A DNA stretch of 64,000 nucleotides from Solanum dulcamara. Its lineage: Eukaryota > Streptophyta > Magnoliopsida > Solanales > Solanaceae. The stretch is taken from contig NC_077240.1 in the NCBI RefSeq assembly GCF_947179165.1, forward strand, positions 25,710,001 through 25,774,000, in the 5' to 3' direction. Every line of letters starts with the position of its first letter. Position 1 is the first letter of the stretch. Below, piece by piece: positions 35,560 to 46,830 of the stretch. The position numbers and the translations under genes are program-made. A model generated the notes under the pieces. It was given only the letters and a program-made list of their open reading frames with translations, did not search any database and had not been told where the DNA came from.

Positions 35560-36260
35560 GATTTTGTTTGCGCACATTGGAGAAAGTGCTCTTCTAGTGA
35601 AATCGGTCAATTGACACCGATAATAGGAGTCTGTGGACATCCATTTACATCATTTCTTTGAAAAGCTCTCGATTTTATTTCCCACTTCACGGGAGAATTG
35701 GAAAAAGTTGTAGCCTTGGAGGATGACCTTCTATCCAGAAAACTCCGCATCATGAGCAGTTTTCTCCCTAGGTGATACTAAGGAGGGCGAGACCCTTTTT
35801 TTTTTATATTTGTTTCTCTCTTTACTGTTCAAAGAAGAAGTGGTTTTGAAATTGGAACTGGAACTTGATAACGAACCTGGACTAACCCAGATAGAGTCGT
35901 GGACAACATGAATTCGTGACATACCAGCTAGCAGAACGGACGGAATGAGAAGAAATCTCTAGGATGGAAAGAAGCTTGAAAGAGAGAACCAGGAATGAAA
36001 TAGCGAGGCCAAACGAGCAAAAAGCCACAAAGGTTGACAGCAGGTACCCAAAACCGTCGTAACGAAGAAATGAATGAATCTATTAAGTGGGAAAGAGCCC
36101 TCGTAAGGCCTCATGTCGTTTTCACAGAGATCGCCGTGAATTTTTTGCCAAATTAGGTGGAGTGGGGAAAATTATAACTATTTTCATCTTGAATTTAGCA
36201 CCCTCACAAGGTGGAAATATCACCATCTTCTCTCTTGAATGACTTTATTGTTGATGGATC
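35560..36260. other. Compositional island, possible organelle-derived insertion
   Basis: About 700 bp with distinctly higher G+C and a different texture from the roughly 30% G+C flanks. Minus-strand phrases such as TTCGTTACGACGG and CTCGTTTGGCCTCGC feel like plant mitochondrial intergenic DNA. An open frame of 63 codons (35731-35922, minus) has no motif I know. I cannot name a mitochondrial gene, so NUMT status is only a guess. Confidence 0.3.
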
Positions 36261-36678
36261 CCCTAGCGAGACTGAGCTACCTTGTGAGCTAACCCAAAAT
36301 CTTACTGCTCTTTTACTTTTTTTCATTCCAACTTTCATGTTATTATCTTCTCCTCTACCGTAATCCTTTATGTTATTGTTAATTTGTTATATGTAACTGT
36401 ATTACATTATCATTCTCATATATAATGCATTTTATTTATTTTTACCTTATTTTTTAGTTTGTGTTTTTGTACATCGATATCAACATAATTTTGATTTTTG
36501 ATATCAATGGAGAAATTTTATTCGTTGCATTCAATTTTGTTGCTCAATTATTTGTGTAATGATGAGTTATCTTGTTCTTCTTTAAGTACAATTTTTATCT
36601 TTTAAAAATTTACATTATCTTTTTTAAAATTTTGTACTTAATAATATAACTTACACATAATATATATATATATTATAT

Positions 36679-36722
36679 GACCCCGCGCATAGCGGGAGCT
36701 TTAGTGCACCGGGCTGCCCTTT
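36679..36722 (-). mobile_element. 44-bp AU SINE fragment embedded in (TA)n
   Basis: The complement reads AAGGGCAGCCCGGTGCACTA, then AAGCTCCCGCTATGCGCGGGGTC, nearly identical to the AU SINE interior. It is bounded on both sides by TA microsatellite (about 36655-36676 and 36723-36743), so a G+C-rich plug sits in pure TA repeat. Confidence 0.85.
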
Positions 36723-36743
36723 ATATATATATATATATATATA

Positions 36744-37324
36744 ACGGTATACACGTGCAAATCACTTACACTTAACTAGTAAATACAAATATTTTACCTC
36801 AATATTCATACTAATTGATGTATAGTTTTAGGTCTTGATAATTAATAATTTAGAAAATAAATAATTAATATTGAGGGTAAAACAAAAAAATTCTTAATAA
36901 GTTAAAGATAAATCTATTTTTAAAATATCTAAGAAGTAAAAGTGAACGATGGAGTAACAGTTCGATCTTTGATTTGAGTCTTTGCCTAATTTCATTAATG
37001 AGCACAGGAAGTCTCTGGGTATCTCCACATTGTTTGTCGAAAAATCATTATTTTGCATATAACAGATAAAAGTTGTAAATTAGAGTTAAAAGTGAGTGAA
37101 TTGTGACGAATCAAACTCTTTTCAATTTTGGCTAGACTAATAAAACAAAAATAAATAAAAGAATATTAACTATGAAGAACAAGAATAACAATGGATTTCT
37201 TGTACAAATGATGATGAGATGTCTTTTTCTCTTGCGGGAATATACTTACTTTAAGGGGCTAAAAAAGCTAAAGATACTAACATAAAAATGATATTATGCC
37301 ACCTTAAAAAATTAAAGGCTATTA
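36744..37324. other. A+T-rich intergenic DNA
   Basis: Nothing recognisable on either strand. Confidence 0.6.
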
Positions 37325-37333
37325 TTAATAATA

Positions 37334-37769
37334 GGAAAAATTATGTGGATAAACAAACATATATTAGTTAATTAACTAACATAGCTATAGTTTGAATTAA
37401 TTACGGTTCGCGGCAAACATCTAACTGTTACAGTTTGATTTTTGTATAATTCGCGCGATTATATAGTTGAGTTTTATATAATTCGTGCGATTTATACAAC
37501 CGTTGTGCGCGAATCGAATTGTATAGCGAAATATACAAACATTACAAATTGTATCGCGAATTATACAAACGTTGTGCATGAATTGTGTAGTGAAATATAC
37601 AAACGTTATACAAAAACTGCGAATTGTATAACGAATTATACAAACGTATACAAATATTGCGCAAATTATACAAATGCTGCTATAACTATAGCTACGGATT
37701 GTAATTAGCAAACTATAGCTATGGAGCATAATTAAGATATTTTTGAGTGACTATATGCGAAAATTTCTC
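37334..37769. mobile_element. Short MULE-type element with 9-bp target duplication
   Basis: The 9-mer TTAATAATA flanks both ends (37325-37333 and 37770-37778). The termini are imperfect inverted repeats (GGAAAAATTATGTGGATAA on the left; the complement of the right is GAGAAATTTTCGCATATAG), and an exact inner pair CATAGCTATAGTTTG lies at 37380 with its complement at 37709. The core is a degenerate tandem array of GAATTGTATAGCGAAATATA-type units. The 9-bp duplication is the mark of Mutator-like transposition. No protein is encoded. Confidence 0.8.
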
Positions 37770-37999
37770 TTAATAATAACACTCAAATGCTCTCACAATG
37801 TATTTGAAATAACACTATTTTCTTAAATGGATAAATATGGGCTTCAACCTATTTAAGCTCATACAAATATGGACAAAATGGGTAAAACATAAAAATTCAT
37901 ATATACCCATATATCACCTACTTATAATTAAAATCTCTAATTACACTATTTGTTTTTGAAAATAAAAATAAAAATTAGGGGCGAAGGTGGATGTGGGGA

Positions 38000-38235
38000 T
38001 GAAAAAAATTTGAATATTTTAAAAGTTTTTTTATGAAAAAAAATTGGGAGTGGAACGGAGTGGGCGTGTGTCGGGGGTGGGTTGGAATAGGGTCGACAAA
38101 TTATTATTTTTTGTTTTTTTCAAAAATATTTATTTTTATGTTGAATTATTTTTTGGTTGGGGGGGGAGTATAAGTGAGGGGTTGGGGTGGATGGGGGTAG
38201 GGTGGGCAATTTTTTATTTTTTATTTTTTCTCTAA
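38000..38235 (+). repeat. G-rich/T-rich alternating low-complexity repeat, left part
   Basis: G-rich blocks (GGGGGTGGGTTGG, GGGGTAGGGTGGG) alternate with T-rich blocks ending TTTTTATTTTTT. The same pattern resumes at 39722-39840, so the LINE in between appears to have inserted into this repeat. The G blocks could form quadruplexes. Confidence 0.65.
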
Positions 38236-38248
38236 AATATTATTATTT

Positions 38249-39722
38249 ATGCCGGAGTGGTCGACTACTGAAGCAATCCATCTTATGCGGAGACTGGTGG
38301 AGAAATTTACGAAAAGAAAGAGGTATCTTCATATGATGTTCATTGATCTTGAAAAGGCTTATGACAAAGTTTCGATGGATGTTCTCTGGAGGTGTTTGGA
38401 GGCTAAACGTATTTCGATGGTTTATAGTAGGGCGATAAATGATATGTATGCTGGAGCCAAGACTCGGGTTAGGATGGTGGGAGGTGACTCAGAGTACTTT
38501 CATGTTGAGATGAGACTACATCAGGGATCTGTGCTGAGTCCTTTCTTTTTACTTGCTGATGAATGAGCTAACATGATCTATTCAGAAGGAGGTTCCATGG
38601 TATATGCTATTTGCGGATGACATAGTTTTGATTGATAAGACTCGGGACAGAATCATGATAGGTTAGAGGTTTGGAGACAATCTTTGGAGTCCAAAGGATT
38701 CTAATTGAGCAGGACCAAGACAGAGTACCTGGAGTGCAAATTCAGTGCTGCGTTGGATGAAAAAGGCATGAAAGTGAGGTTGGCCACTCAATGTATCCCC
38801 AAGAGAGAAAACTTTAAATATCTTGAATTCGTCATCCAGAGTAGTGAGGACATCGACGTTGATGTCACGCATCGCATTGGGGCAGCATGGAAGAAATAGA
38901 GGCTTGCGTCTGAAATCTTGTATGATAAGAAGGTACCACCTAAATTTAAAGATAAATTCTACAGAATGGTGGTTAGGCCGTCGTTGTTTTATAGTGTAGA
39001 GTGTTGGTCAATCAAGAACTCTCATGTTCAGAAGATGCATGTTCCAGAGATGAGGATGTCGATATGAATGTGTGGATATAATAGGAGTGATAAGATTAAG
39101 AACGAGGTTATTCAGGAGAAGGTGAGAGTGGCCTCTGTAGCATACAAGATGAGAGAAGCGAAACTGAAATGATTTGGGCATGTCAGAAGAGGTGTGTCGA
39201 TGCCCCAGTTAAGAGGTACGAATAGTTGGATTTGGAGGCTATACGAAGGGGTATGGGTAGATCAAAAAAATATTGGGAAGAGGTGATTAGACAGGATATG
39301 AAGCAACTTCATATCACTGAGGACATGACCTTAGATAGAAAAAAATGGAGCTCACGTATTATGGTAGAAGGCTAGTAAGGGTAGAAGGCTAGCAGGGGTA
39401 AAATGTTATTTTGTCCTGTGATTGTTTAGGGTGGTCTTAGGTCTAAGCATGCCAGTATAGTTGTGTTGTTATTGCCCTCTGATTATCACCTTATTTTGCT
39501 ATTGATATTCTTTTTGTCTTATAGAATTTGCAGTGCTTCTCGTTTTAGCCGATATGGTATATATATATATTGTTGTTCTCTCTTTCTTGGGACAGATACT
39601 TTTGAGCTGAGGGTCTTTCGAAAACAACATCTCTATCTCCATGAGGTAGTGGTAAGATCTGCGTCCACTCTACCCTACCGACCTCACTTGTGGAATTTCA
39701 CTAAGTATGTTATTGTTGTTGT
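38249..39722 (+). mobile_element. 5'-truncated RTE-clade LINE (non-LTR retrotransposon), decayed
   Basis: Broken frames read rightwards through the reverse transcriptase: TTEAIHLMRRLVEKF, FIDLEKAYDKVS, MRLHQGSVLSPFF, then FADDIVLIDKT in another frame (the FADD catalytic box), and the carboxy region KYLEFVIQSSEDID and YSVECWSIKNSHVQKM. Several stops and frame changes interrupt it. The 3' end (GGTCTTTCG, CTCACTTGTGGAATTTCACT, then a TTG run) is the tail also used by TS SINEs. The endonuclease and the start of RT are absent. I could not define a target duplication. Confidence 0.88.
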
Positions 39723-39855
39723 TGTTGAATTTTTTTTGGGAGGGTTGGGGGGATGGTTGGGAGGTGGGGGTGGGGTTGGGTGGAGAAAAAAAAATAATTT
39801 TCTTCTTTTGTATGCAAAATTATTTTTAAAAAAATAATAATATAGGAGTGGGATT
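39722..39855 (+). repeat. G-rich/T-rich repeat, right part
   Basis: Continues the array seen before the LINE: GGGAGGGTTGGGGGG, GGTGGGGGTGGGGTTGGG, then an A-rich block. It ends just before the GTAAC target duplication of the chromovirus at 39861. Confidence 0.65.
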
Positions 39856-39860
39856 GTAAC

Positions 39861-42800
39861 TGTCACGACCCAATTTCGTAGGTCATGATGGCACCTACTA
39901 TAACTCTCTAGTATGTAAGCCAACCCGTCAACCCGGAACTTCAAGTAATGTGTTTGAAGGCAAAAACTATATAAGAGCATTGAATTATAAAAGTAAACAG
40001 AATGAATAAGCGGAAGTAAACCAAAACATGTTTTAAATAACTAAAGATCCCTCCCAGAACCTGGAAGTCACAAGTACAGAGCTGCTACAAAATAAAATAT
40101 GTGTACAAGTCTCGAAAGTGGACCAAAAAGATATAAAACAACTGGCTAGTCTCAGAAGGCAAAAGACGGGCCATCCATGCTGAAGGAGACAAGAATGATC
40201 TAAAAACGCCAAGTACTCACCCTAGTCTCCGAAGTTGACTGCAACAGGCTCGATTTATCCACGGCGATAGCTGGTGCTCGGTCCTGCATCACGAAAGTAG
40301 ATGCAGAGTGTAGTATGAGTATCAAGACAACAGGTACCCAGTAGGCATCATAGGCCGACTGAGCAGAAAAGAAAAAACAATATGAAAAAGAAGAATAGCC
40401 TAAATAGGAGTCAACATAAGCATCAAAAGGGAAAAGAGTACTACCTATGAAAACTACAGCTAACTATACCCAACTGGACCCCCATAAGCCCAACCGGGAC
40501 ACTCGTGCGCAAGTTAAATAAAAACTCGGACGAACCCCCATAAGCCCGCCGAGTACACAGAATAGCTACAACTACCAAGGCTAGAAACCAAGAATCTGCG
40601 ATATTAGGAGCTGAAGTATTATATCATTTCCAAACCCAGAATCTCTAAGAGTCAATCGATCTAGTGGTGACTTAGGGGTCGAGGCTGGGACTAGGACCCA
40701 GAGGCTCACCTGAATGTTCAAAGTGGTCAAGGCCGGGACTGGGTACCCGAATGCTTGCCATAATACATAAGTGCGGTCGAGGCCGGGACTGGGTACCCGG
40801 ATGCTCGCCGTAACACATCGATATGATCGAGGCCAGGACTGGATACCAAGATGCTCGTCATACTAGCAAGTCGGCGGAGGCCGGGGCTGGGTACCCGGAT
40901 GCTCCTCGATAATTCAGAATGGAGGCCGGGACTGGGTACCCGGATACTCACAGATATTTTATCCTATGGTGCCGAATATTCTCCTTTCTAACTAAACAAT
41001 AATAGTACCGAGAATCTCCTTTCCAATGAGTCAACCAATATGCCGCCAAAACTAAAACCGGAGCCAAAGTCAACGATCACGAAATCTAGTGCTGTCGATG
41101 CCTCACAAAAGTCACGATTATATCGAGTTATGGATGATGGTATTTTTAAGAGCAAGAGTAACGCCTAGCTAAGGCCAAACTACCAGGCACTAGCCCGCTA
41201 CACCATTCTACAAGGATCTAAGTCTACCGGAGCGATGCCGGGACATCTAAAGCAAGTTTACATCCTATACTAAGGCCAATATACCCTACTGTATCAACAA
41301 CATGCTCATTCCACTCTACTTATAATACTTAACAAATAACGACAAGATATACATGCTTCTAAATATCCGAAAACCCGATAATAAGCCTAAAGCATGATTT
41401 CTAACACCTAAGATATACAATCAAACTACCCAACCCAAATTCCAACTATTTCAACATGCTTTCACACATTTTGGCTCAATCTAAAGAAAGGTAAACCGTA
41501 GCCTACCTGTAGGCCAAACACGCGGACTCTAAATCACTGTGCTGTAGCTTTTCCCTTTTGAACGGCCTCAGAATGCTGTCAAGCTGTCAAAAATAGAACC
41601 ACAACGTCGATACGGTCGTTTAGACACTAATTTCATAATTTTTGGAGATGGACCAATTTTTGGGTCGAAAACGGGAATTGTGGGACCCACATACGAAATT
41701 CTAGATTTGACCCTCAAAACAGGTTCTAAACGTCACCCCAAGCTCAAAAATCAGATTTATAATACAATTCGGGGTGGGAAATTACGCAAGACGATCAAAC
41801 AACTAAAACTCATAAATTCGGACTAAAGGACCAAAAATGACAGCATCGAAATCAGTAGATTTTAGAAATACGAGACTCTTTCAACCCAAAAAAATTGCAC
41901 TATGATGATCCTTGCAAAAAACCCCACAATCTAGCCTCAAGAATCACTCAAAACAGAGTTATATTGACCAAAATACACTTTTTCAAAATTCCACAAAATT
42001 TCATTCCGAAAATGACTAAATTAGTAACTAAAAATGCATTTTTACCTCAAACGAAGCTTCTCCTAGCGTTTCTGAGATTACCACGAGATTTCTCACGAAA
42101 TTCTATTGAATTTAGACCCTTGAATCACCAAAATCGGATTTATATTGGTCAAGATATAACTTGTCAAAGTTCTTCAAAAATCCATTCCGAAAATGGATAC
42201 TGCTGCAAATAAAATCACGAATTTTACCTGAATCTAATGCTCCAAATCAGTTTTTAATCTCTCCAATGCGTTCTCCACGAAAAACCTCACAATTTTGACT
42301 TTTGAATCACCCAATTTGGAGTTCTAGAACTCAAGAAATGAGGGTTCAAAGTTGAGGAGAAAATCTGAAAAACAATCTGCACTCTTGCTGCAGATTTTCT
42401 GATTTTTGCCACAATTTAAAGTCTCCGAACGAACCTTCGGAATTCGTTCGGAACCCGATAAAAATAAAATGAATATGCTAACACACTAAATTCGACATTC
42501 CGGACTCAATGGCGTATTCAGAATTCCCATACGAGATCATTTTAATAAAAAGTGGATCCCACATCCAAGAGTCATTTTCCACAATGGGTCTCGATATTAG
42601 CTCGGGAGCCTAGGGAAACGAACGAAAGGTCGTTCCTGACCAAAATTGACATTCCAGAAATAACCGCGCTGTCAGAATTTTTATTCGATTGCGTTTTCCA
42701 AGAATGTTGACCAAAGTCAACTATAGGCTAAGTTTCAAAGTCAAAAGCGCCAAATGGCCCAAACTCGTATCAATTGCCTCGATAGTCATTCCAACAGTGT

Positions 42801-43386
42801 TACTAGCCTAATTTGGTCATTCCGGAGCTAATGGAACCATCAGAATTTGAATTCGAGATCTCGTTGACCCAAAACTCGAAAAGTCACAACTAAACTAACT
42901 TAGGCCTTTAAAATACCAAAATGGACTCGGGACCTCTAAAAATTCAAACAATACTTCTTCTAGACCAAAAACCATCTCCTGAATCCAACGGAGTTGTCAG
43001 AATTCTATTCCGAGCATCGAAACTTCAAAAGTTGACCAAAGTCAAACCTTGGCTTAAAGTTCCTCAAATTCTCAACTCAAGGCCTCAAATCTTCGTTACA
43101 GCTCCAAAACTGATTCTGTAAAATCTCCTAAGCCTATTTCGACATTTCAGAGCTGCTGGAATTGACGGAATTCCATTCTGAGACCCGTAGCTCCAATTGA
43201 CCTCAAATACCACTTTTTAACACTTAAAGCTTATGAAACTCAAAATTTCCAAAGACTTAATTTTTCATAGGATTTTCTAAAAATCAACATCCGGTAACAA
43301 TTAGAAATGACTCGGGGCATCTAAAGAGATGGGTAAAATGGTCATTTTACAAAAAATCCAAAAACATGACCTTGAGGGTCATTACA
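39861..43386 (-). repeat. 3' LTR of the chromovirus (left copy), 3526 bp
   Basis: Plus-strand ends are TGTCACGACCCAATTTCG and GGGTCATTACA, complete TG...CA. The right end abuts the gag-pol tail with TAGTAGTGGATAT (minus strand) in the polypurine-tract position. It includes the tandem array at 40680-40950. Confidence 0.93.
40680..40950. repeat. Tandem array in the LTR, unit about 45-50 bp, about 6 copies
   Basis: Copies share GAGGCCGGGACTGGGTACCC, then GGATGCTCGCC, with spacing of 44-50 bp. The partner LTR has the same array at about 49324-49594, differing at about one site. GGTACC palindromes recur. Confidence 0.88.
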
Positions 43387-43439
43387 ATATCCACTACTAA
43401 AAGAACTTTCGTCCGCGAAAGTAAGAACAAGAGTATACC

Positions 43440-44846
43440 TGGAGGGTCCAATAAGCTGGGGAATTGCTCCCGCATCTCCTGTTCGGTCTCCCATGTAGCC
43501 TCCTCGATTGGACGATGGCGTCACTGGACCTTAATCACAGGGATGGACTTAGAACGAAGCTGGCGAACATCTCTGGATAGAATAGCAACTGGCTCCTCAA
43601 CAAAAGTCAGGCGATCATCCAACTCAACAGAGTCATACTGAAGCACATGAGACTCATCTGGAATGTACCGGCGCAGCATAGAAACGTGAAAAACAGGGTG
43701 TATAGCTAAAAATGCTGGTGGCAAAGCCAACTCATAAGCAACCTCTCCAACTCTCCTCAGAATCTCAAACGACCCAATATACCTGGGGCTAAGTTTACCC
43801 CGCCTACCGAATCTCATCACGCCCTTCAAGGGCGACACCCGCAAGAACACCTGATCTCCTACCTCGAAGCGCAAGGGCCGACGCCTGCGATCAGCATAAC
43901 TCTGGTGCCTACTCTGAGCTGTCCTTAACCTATCCTGAATAACTCAAACTTTGGCTATGGCATCCTGAAGTAAATCGGTACTGTGCGGCCTAGGCTCTGA
44001 AGACTCAAACCAACCAACTGGAGTACGACAACGCCTACCATATAAGGCTTCAAACGAGGCCATCTGAATGCTAGAGTGGTAGCTGTTGTTGTACGCAAAC
44101 TCTGCCAAAGCTAAGTACTGCTCCCAATGACCCTTGAACTCTAATACACAAGCTCGCAACATATCCTCCAGAACCTGAATAGTACGCTCTGACTGACCGT
44201 CGGTTTGTGGATGAAATGCCGTACTAAGATCAACCCGGGTGCCCAACTCTCTCTGAAAGGCCCTCTAGAAATTGGAAGTAAATTGAGATCCCCTATCTGA
44301 TATAATGGATATCGGTACCCCGTGCAGATAGACCACCTCCTAAATATAGATTTGAGCTAGACGATCTGCAGTAAAAGTAGACCGTACTGGTAAGAAATGC
44401 GCTGACTTGGTCAATCGATCAACGATGACCCAAATACCATTATTACCTCTGGATGATCGAGGCAATCCCATCACGAAGTCCATGGTAATTCATTCCCATT
44501 TCCACTCGGGAATGGGTAATCTCTGAAAGACTCCACCAGGCCTTTGATGCTCCGTCTTAACCTTCTGGCAACTTAAACAATGGGATACATACTCAGCTAT
44601 ATCTCTCTTCATACCACTCCACCATTAATGTTGTCTCAAATCCCGATACATCTTCGCGGTGCCTGGATGGATAGAATATTTAGAATCGTGGGCCTCGTGA
44701 AGGATCAACTGAATGAAGTCTCCAACTCTGGGAACACAAAGGCGACCATCGAACCGTAGTATGCCATCCGAATCTATAGAAGCCTGGCCACCCTCGCCTC
44801 GCAATACTAACTCTCGAAGCTTTACCAATTCTCCATCCTCAAACTG
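43440..44846 (-). pseudogene. Chromovirus integrase and chromodomain-like region, interrupted
   Basis: Continuation of pol after the stop at 44847. The zinc-binding part has HEAHDSKYSIHPG and CLSCQKVK (HHCC). The catalytic core shows TMDFVMGLP, SDRGSQFTS and DGQSERTIQ, the D,D-35-E residues. The C-terminal part has RFEVGDQVFLRVSPLKGV and the GRRGKLSPRYIGSFEIL module, then VIKVQWRHRPIEEATWE, a chromodomain-like end. Stops occur near 44625, 44491, 44342, 44266 and 43944, so no complete integrase can be translated. Confidence 0.88.
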
Positions 44847-46830
44847 TCAGCCACGAATCTGGTCCAATAAAGACGATCGAGCTCCCACAAAAGCCAAAAT
44901 CAGTTCGGAATCTAAGATTTCCAACCTGACCATCCGATTAGCCAAATACTGGATGTCCAAGGCTAAGGGTCGCTGCACAGCAGACAAGTAAGCTAAACTA
45001 CCCATACTCTCCGTCTTCCGGCTCAAGGCATCCGCTACTACATTCGCCTTGCCCGGGTGGTAAAGAATAGAGATATCATAATCGGCTAGTAGCTCAATCC
45101 AACGCCGCTGTCTAGAATTAATATCTTTTTGGCTCATAATGTACTGTAAGCTACGGTGATCTGTATATATCTCGCAATGGACTCCATATAAGTAGTGCCT
45201 CCATATCTTGAGCGCGAAAACTACCGCCGCTAGTTCCAAGTCATGGGTGGGGTAGTTGCGCTCGTGCACTTTCAACTGTCTAGAAGCATAAGCAATAACT
45301 CGGCCACGCTGCATCAGTACACACCCAAGGCCTACACCAGAAGCATCACAATATACCGAAAAGATCTCTCCCTCAACTGGTAGGGTCAAAATAGGAGCGG
45401 TGGTAAGCAACTCCTTAAGCTTTCGATAGCTCGACTCACACTCCTCAGACCACACAAAAGGAACATCCTGGCGGGTCAAACGGGTCAATGGGGCTGTAAT
45501 GGTAGAGAAACCCTCAATGAATCGTCTATAATACCCGGCCAATCCAATGAAACTCCGAATCTCCGTAACAGATATGGGCCTAGCCCAACCACGAATAGCC
45601 TCAATCTTCGTTGAATCCACTCTGATACCCTCTCTGGACACCACATGTCCCAGAAATGCCACAGACTCCAACCAAAACTCGCATTTTGAGAATTTAGCAT
45701 AAAGCTGCTGATCTCTCAAAGTTTGGAGCACAACCCTCAAGTGTTGCTCGTGCTCCTTCCTACTCCTTGAGTATACCAGTATGTCATCGATGAATACAAT
45801 CACGAAGAAGTCAATATAAGGTCTGAATACTCGAGTCATAAGGTCCATAAAAGCTGCGAGGGCATTGGTAAGCCCAAAAGACATCACAAGAAACTCATAG
45901 TGGCCATAGCGAGTCCGAAAAGCAGTCTTAGGAATGTCGGCTGCTCTAATCCGCAACTGATGATAGCCAGACCTCAAGTCAATCTTAGAAAACATGATCG
46001 CACCCTGAAGCTGATCAAATAGATCATCGATACGGGGCATGGGGTAACAGATTTTCACCATCACCTTGTTCAACTGCCTGTAATCAACATACATCCGCAT
46101 AGTCCCATCCTTCTTCTTAACAAATAAAACAGGCGCACCCCACGGCGACACACTCGGGCGAATAAATCCCTTACTTAGAAGATCCTCAAGCTGCACGCTG
46201 AGCTCCTTAAGCTCTGCAGGGGCCATACGATAAGGTGGTATAGAAATAGGCTTAGTTCTCGGCTTCAAATCTATGGCAAAGTCAATATCTCTCTCTGGGG
46301 GTAGACCAGGCAGGTCAGTAGGGAAGACATCAGTATACTCCCTAACCACAGGAACTGAATCAATAGTAGGGGCCTCGCTGGACACATCACGGACATAAGC
46401 TAAGTACGCTAAGCACCCGGATGCAACTAGCCGTCGGGCCCGCATAAAGGATATGATCCCAGTTGGTGAGCGACTATAAACACCCTGCCACAAGACCGGG
46501 GGAATACCAGGCATGGCTAATGTAACGGTCTTGGCATAACAGTCCAAAACTGCATGATGAGGGGATAGCCAATCCATGCCCAAAATAACATCGAAGTCCA
46601 TCATATCAAGTAAAATAAAACCTGCCCGAGTCTCATGCCCCTGAATAGTCACTGCACAGGATCTACAAACCTGATCCACTACTAAAGAATCCCCTACCGG
46701 GGTCGAAATATGTAACGGGACCTCAAGTGACTCATAAGGAATACCCAAATGTGGAGCAAAATATATAGACACATAGGAATACGTGGAACCTGGATCAAAT
46801 AAAGCTGAAGCAATCTGCTGACAAATAAGG
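44847..46830 (-). pseudogene. Chromovirus protease, reverse transcriptase and RNase H frame
   Basis: The longest unbroken stretch of the element. The protease active site [12 protein letters not shown] lies near 46790. RT follows with [20 protein letters not shown] and FIDDILVYS (near 45790; F replaces the usual Y). RNase H has [11 protein letters not shown] and [10 protein letters not shown]. The sequence LTNALAAF has Leu where Tekay elements usually have Pro. A TGA at 44847 ends the frame within the RNase H-integrase linker. It is part of a gag-pol polyprotein and was never an independent gene. Confidence 0.92.

Noticed and set aside
37421..37729. Two overlapping open frames on opposite strands with Tyr/Asn/Thr-rich repeats
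   Set aside because: They are translations of the tandem core of the small MULE-type element; both strands stay open because of the repeat.
38044..38235. Gly/Val-rich open frame
   Set aside because: It is the G-rich low-complexity repeat interrupted by the LINE.
41895..42212. 105-codon plus-strand frame, identical at 50539-50856
   Set aside because: It is LTR sequence, antisense to the element, preserved only because the two LTRs are nearly identical.
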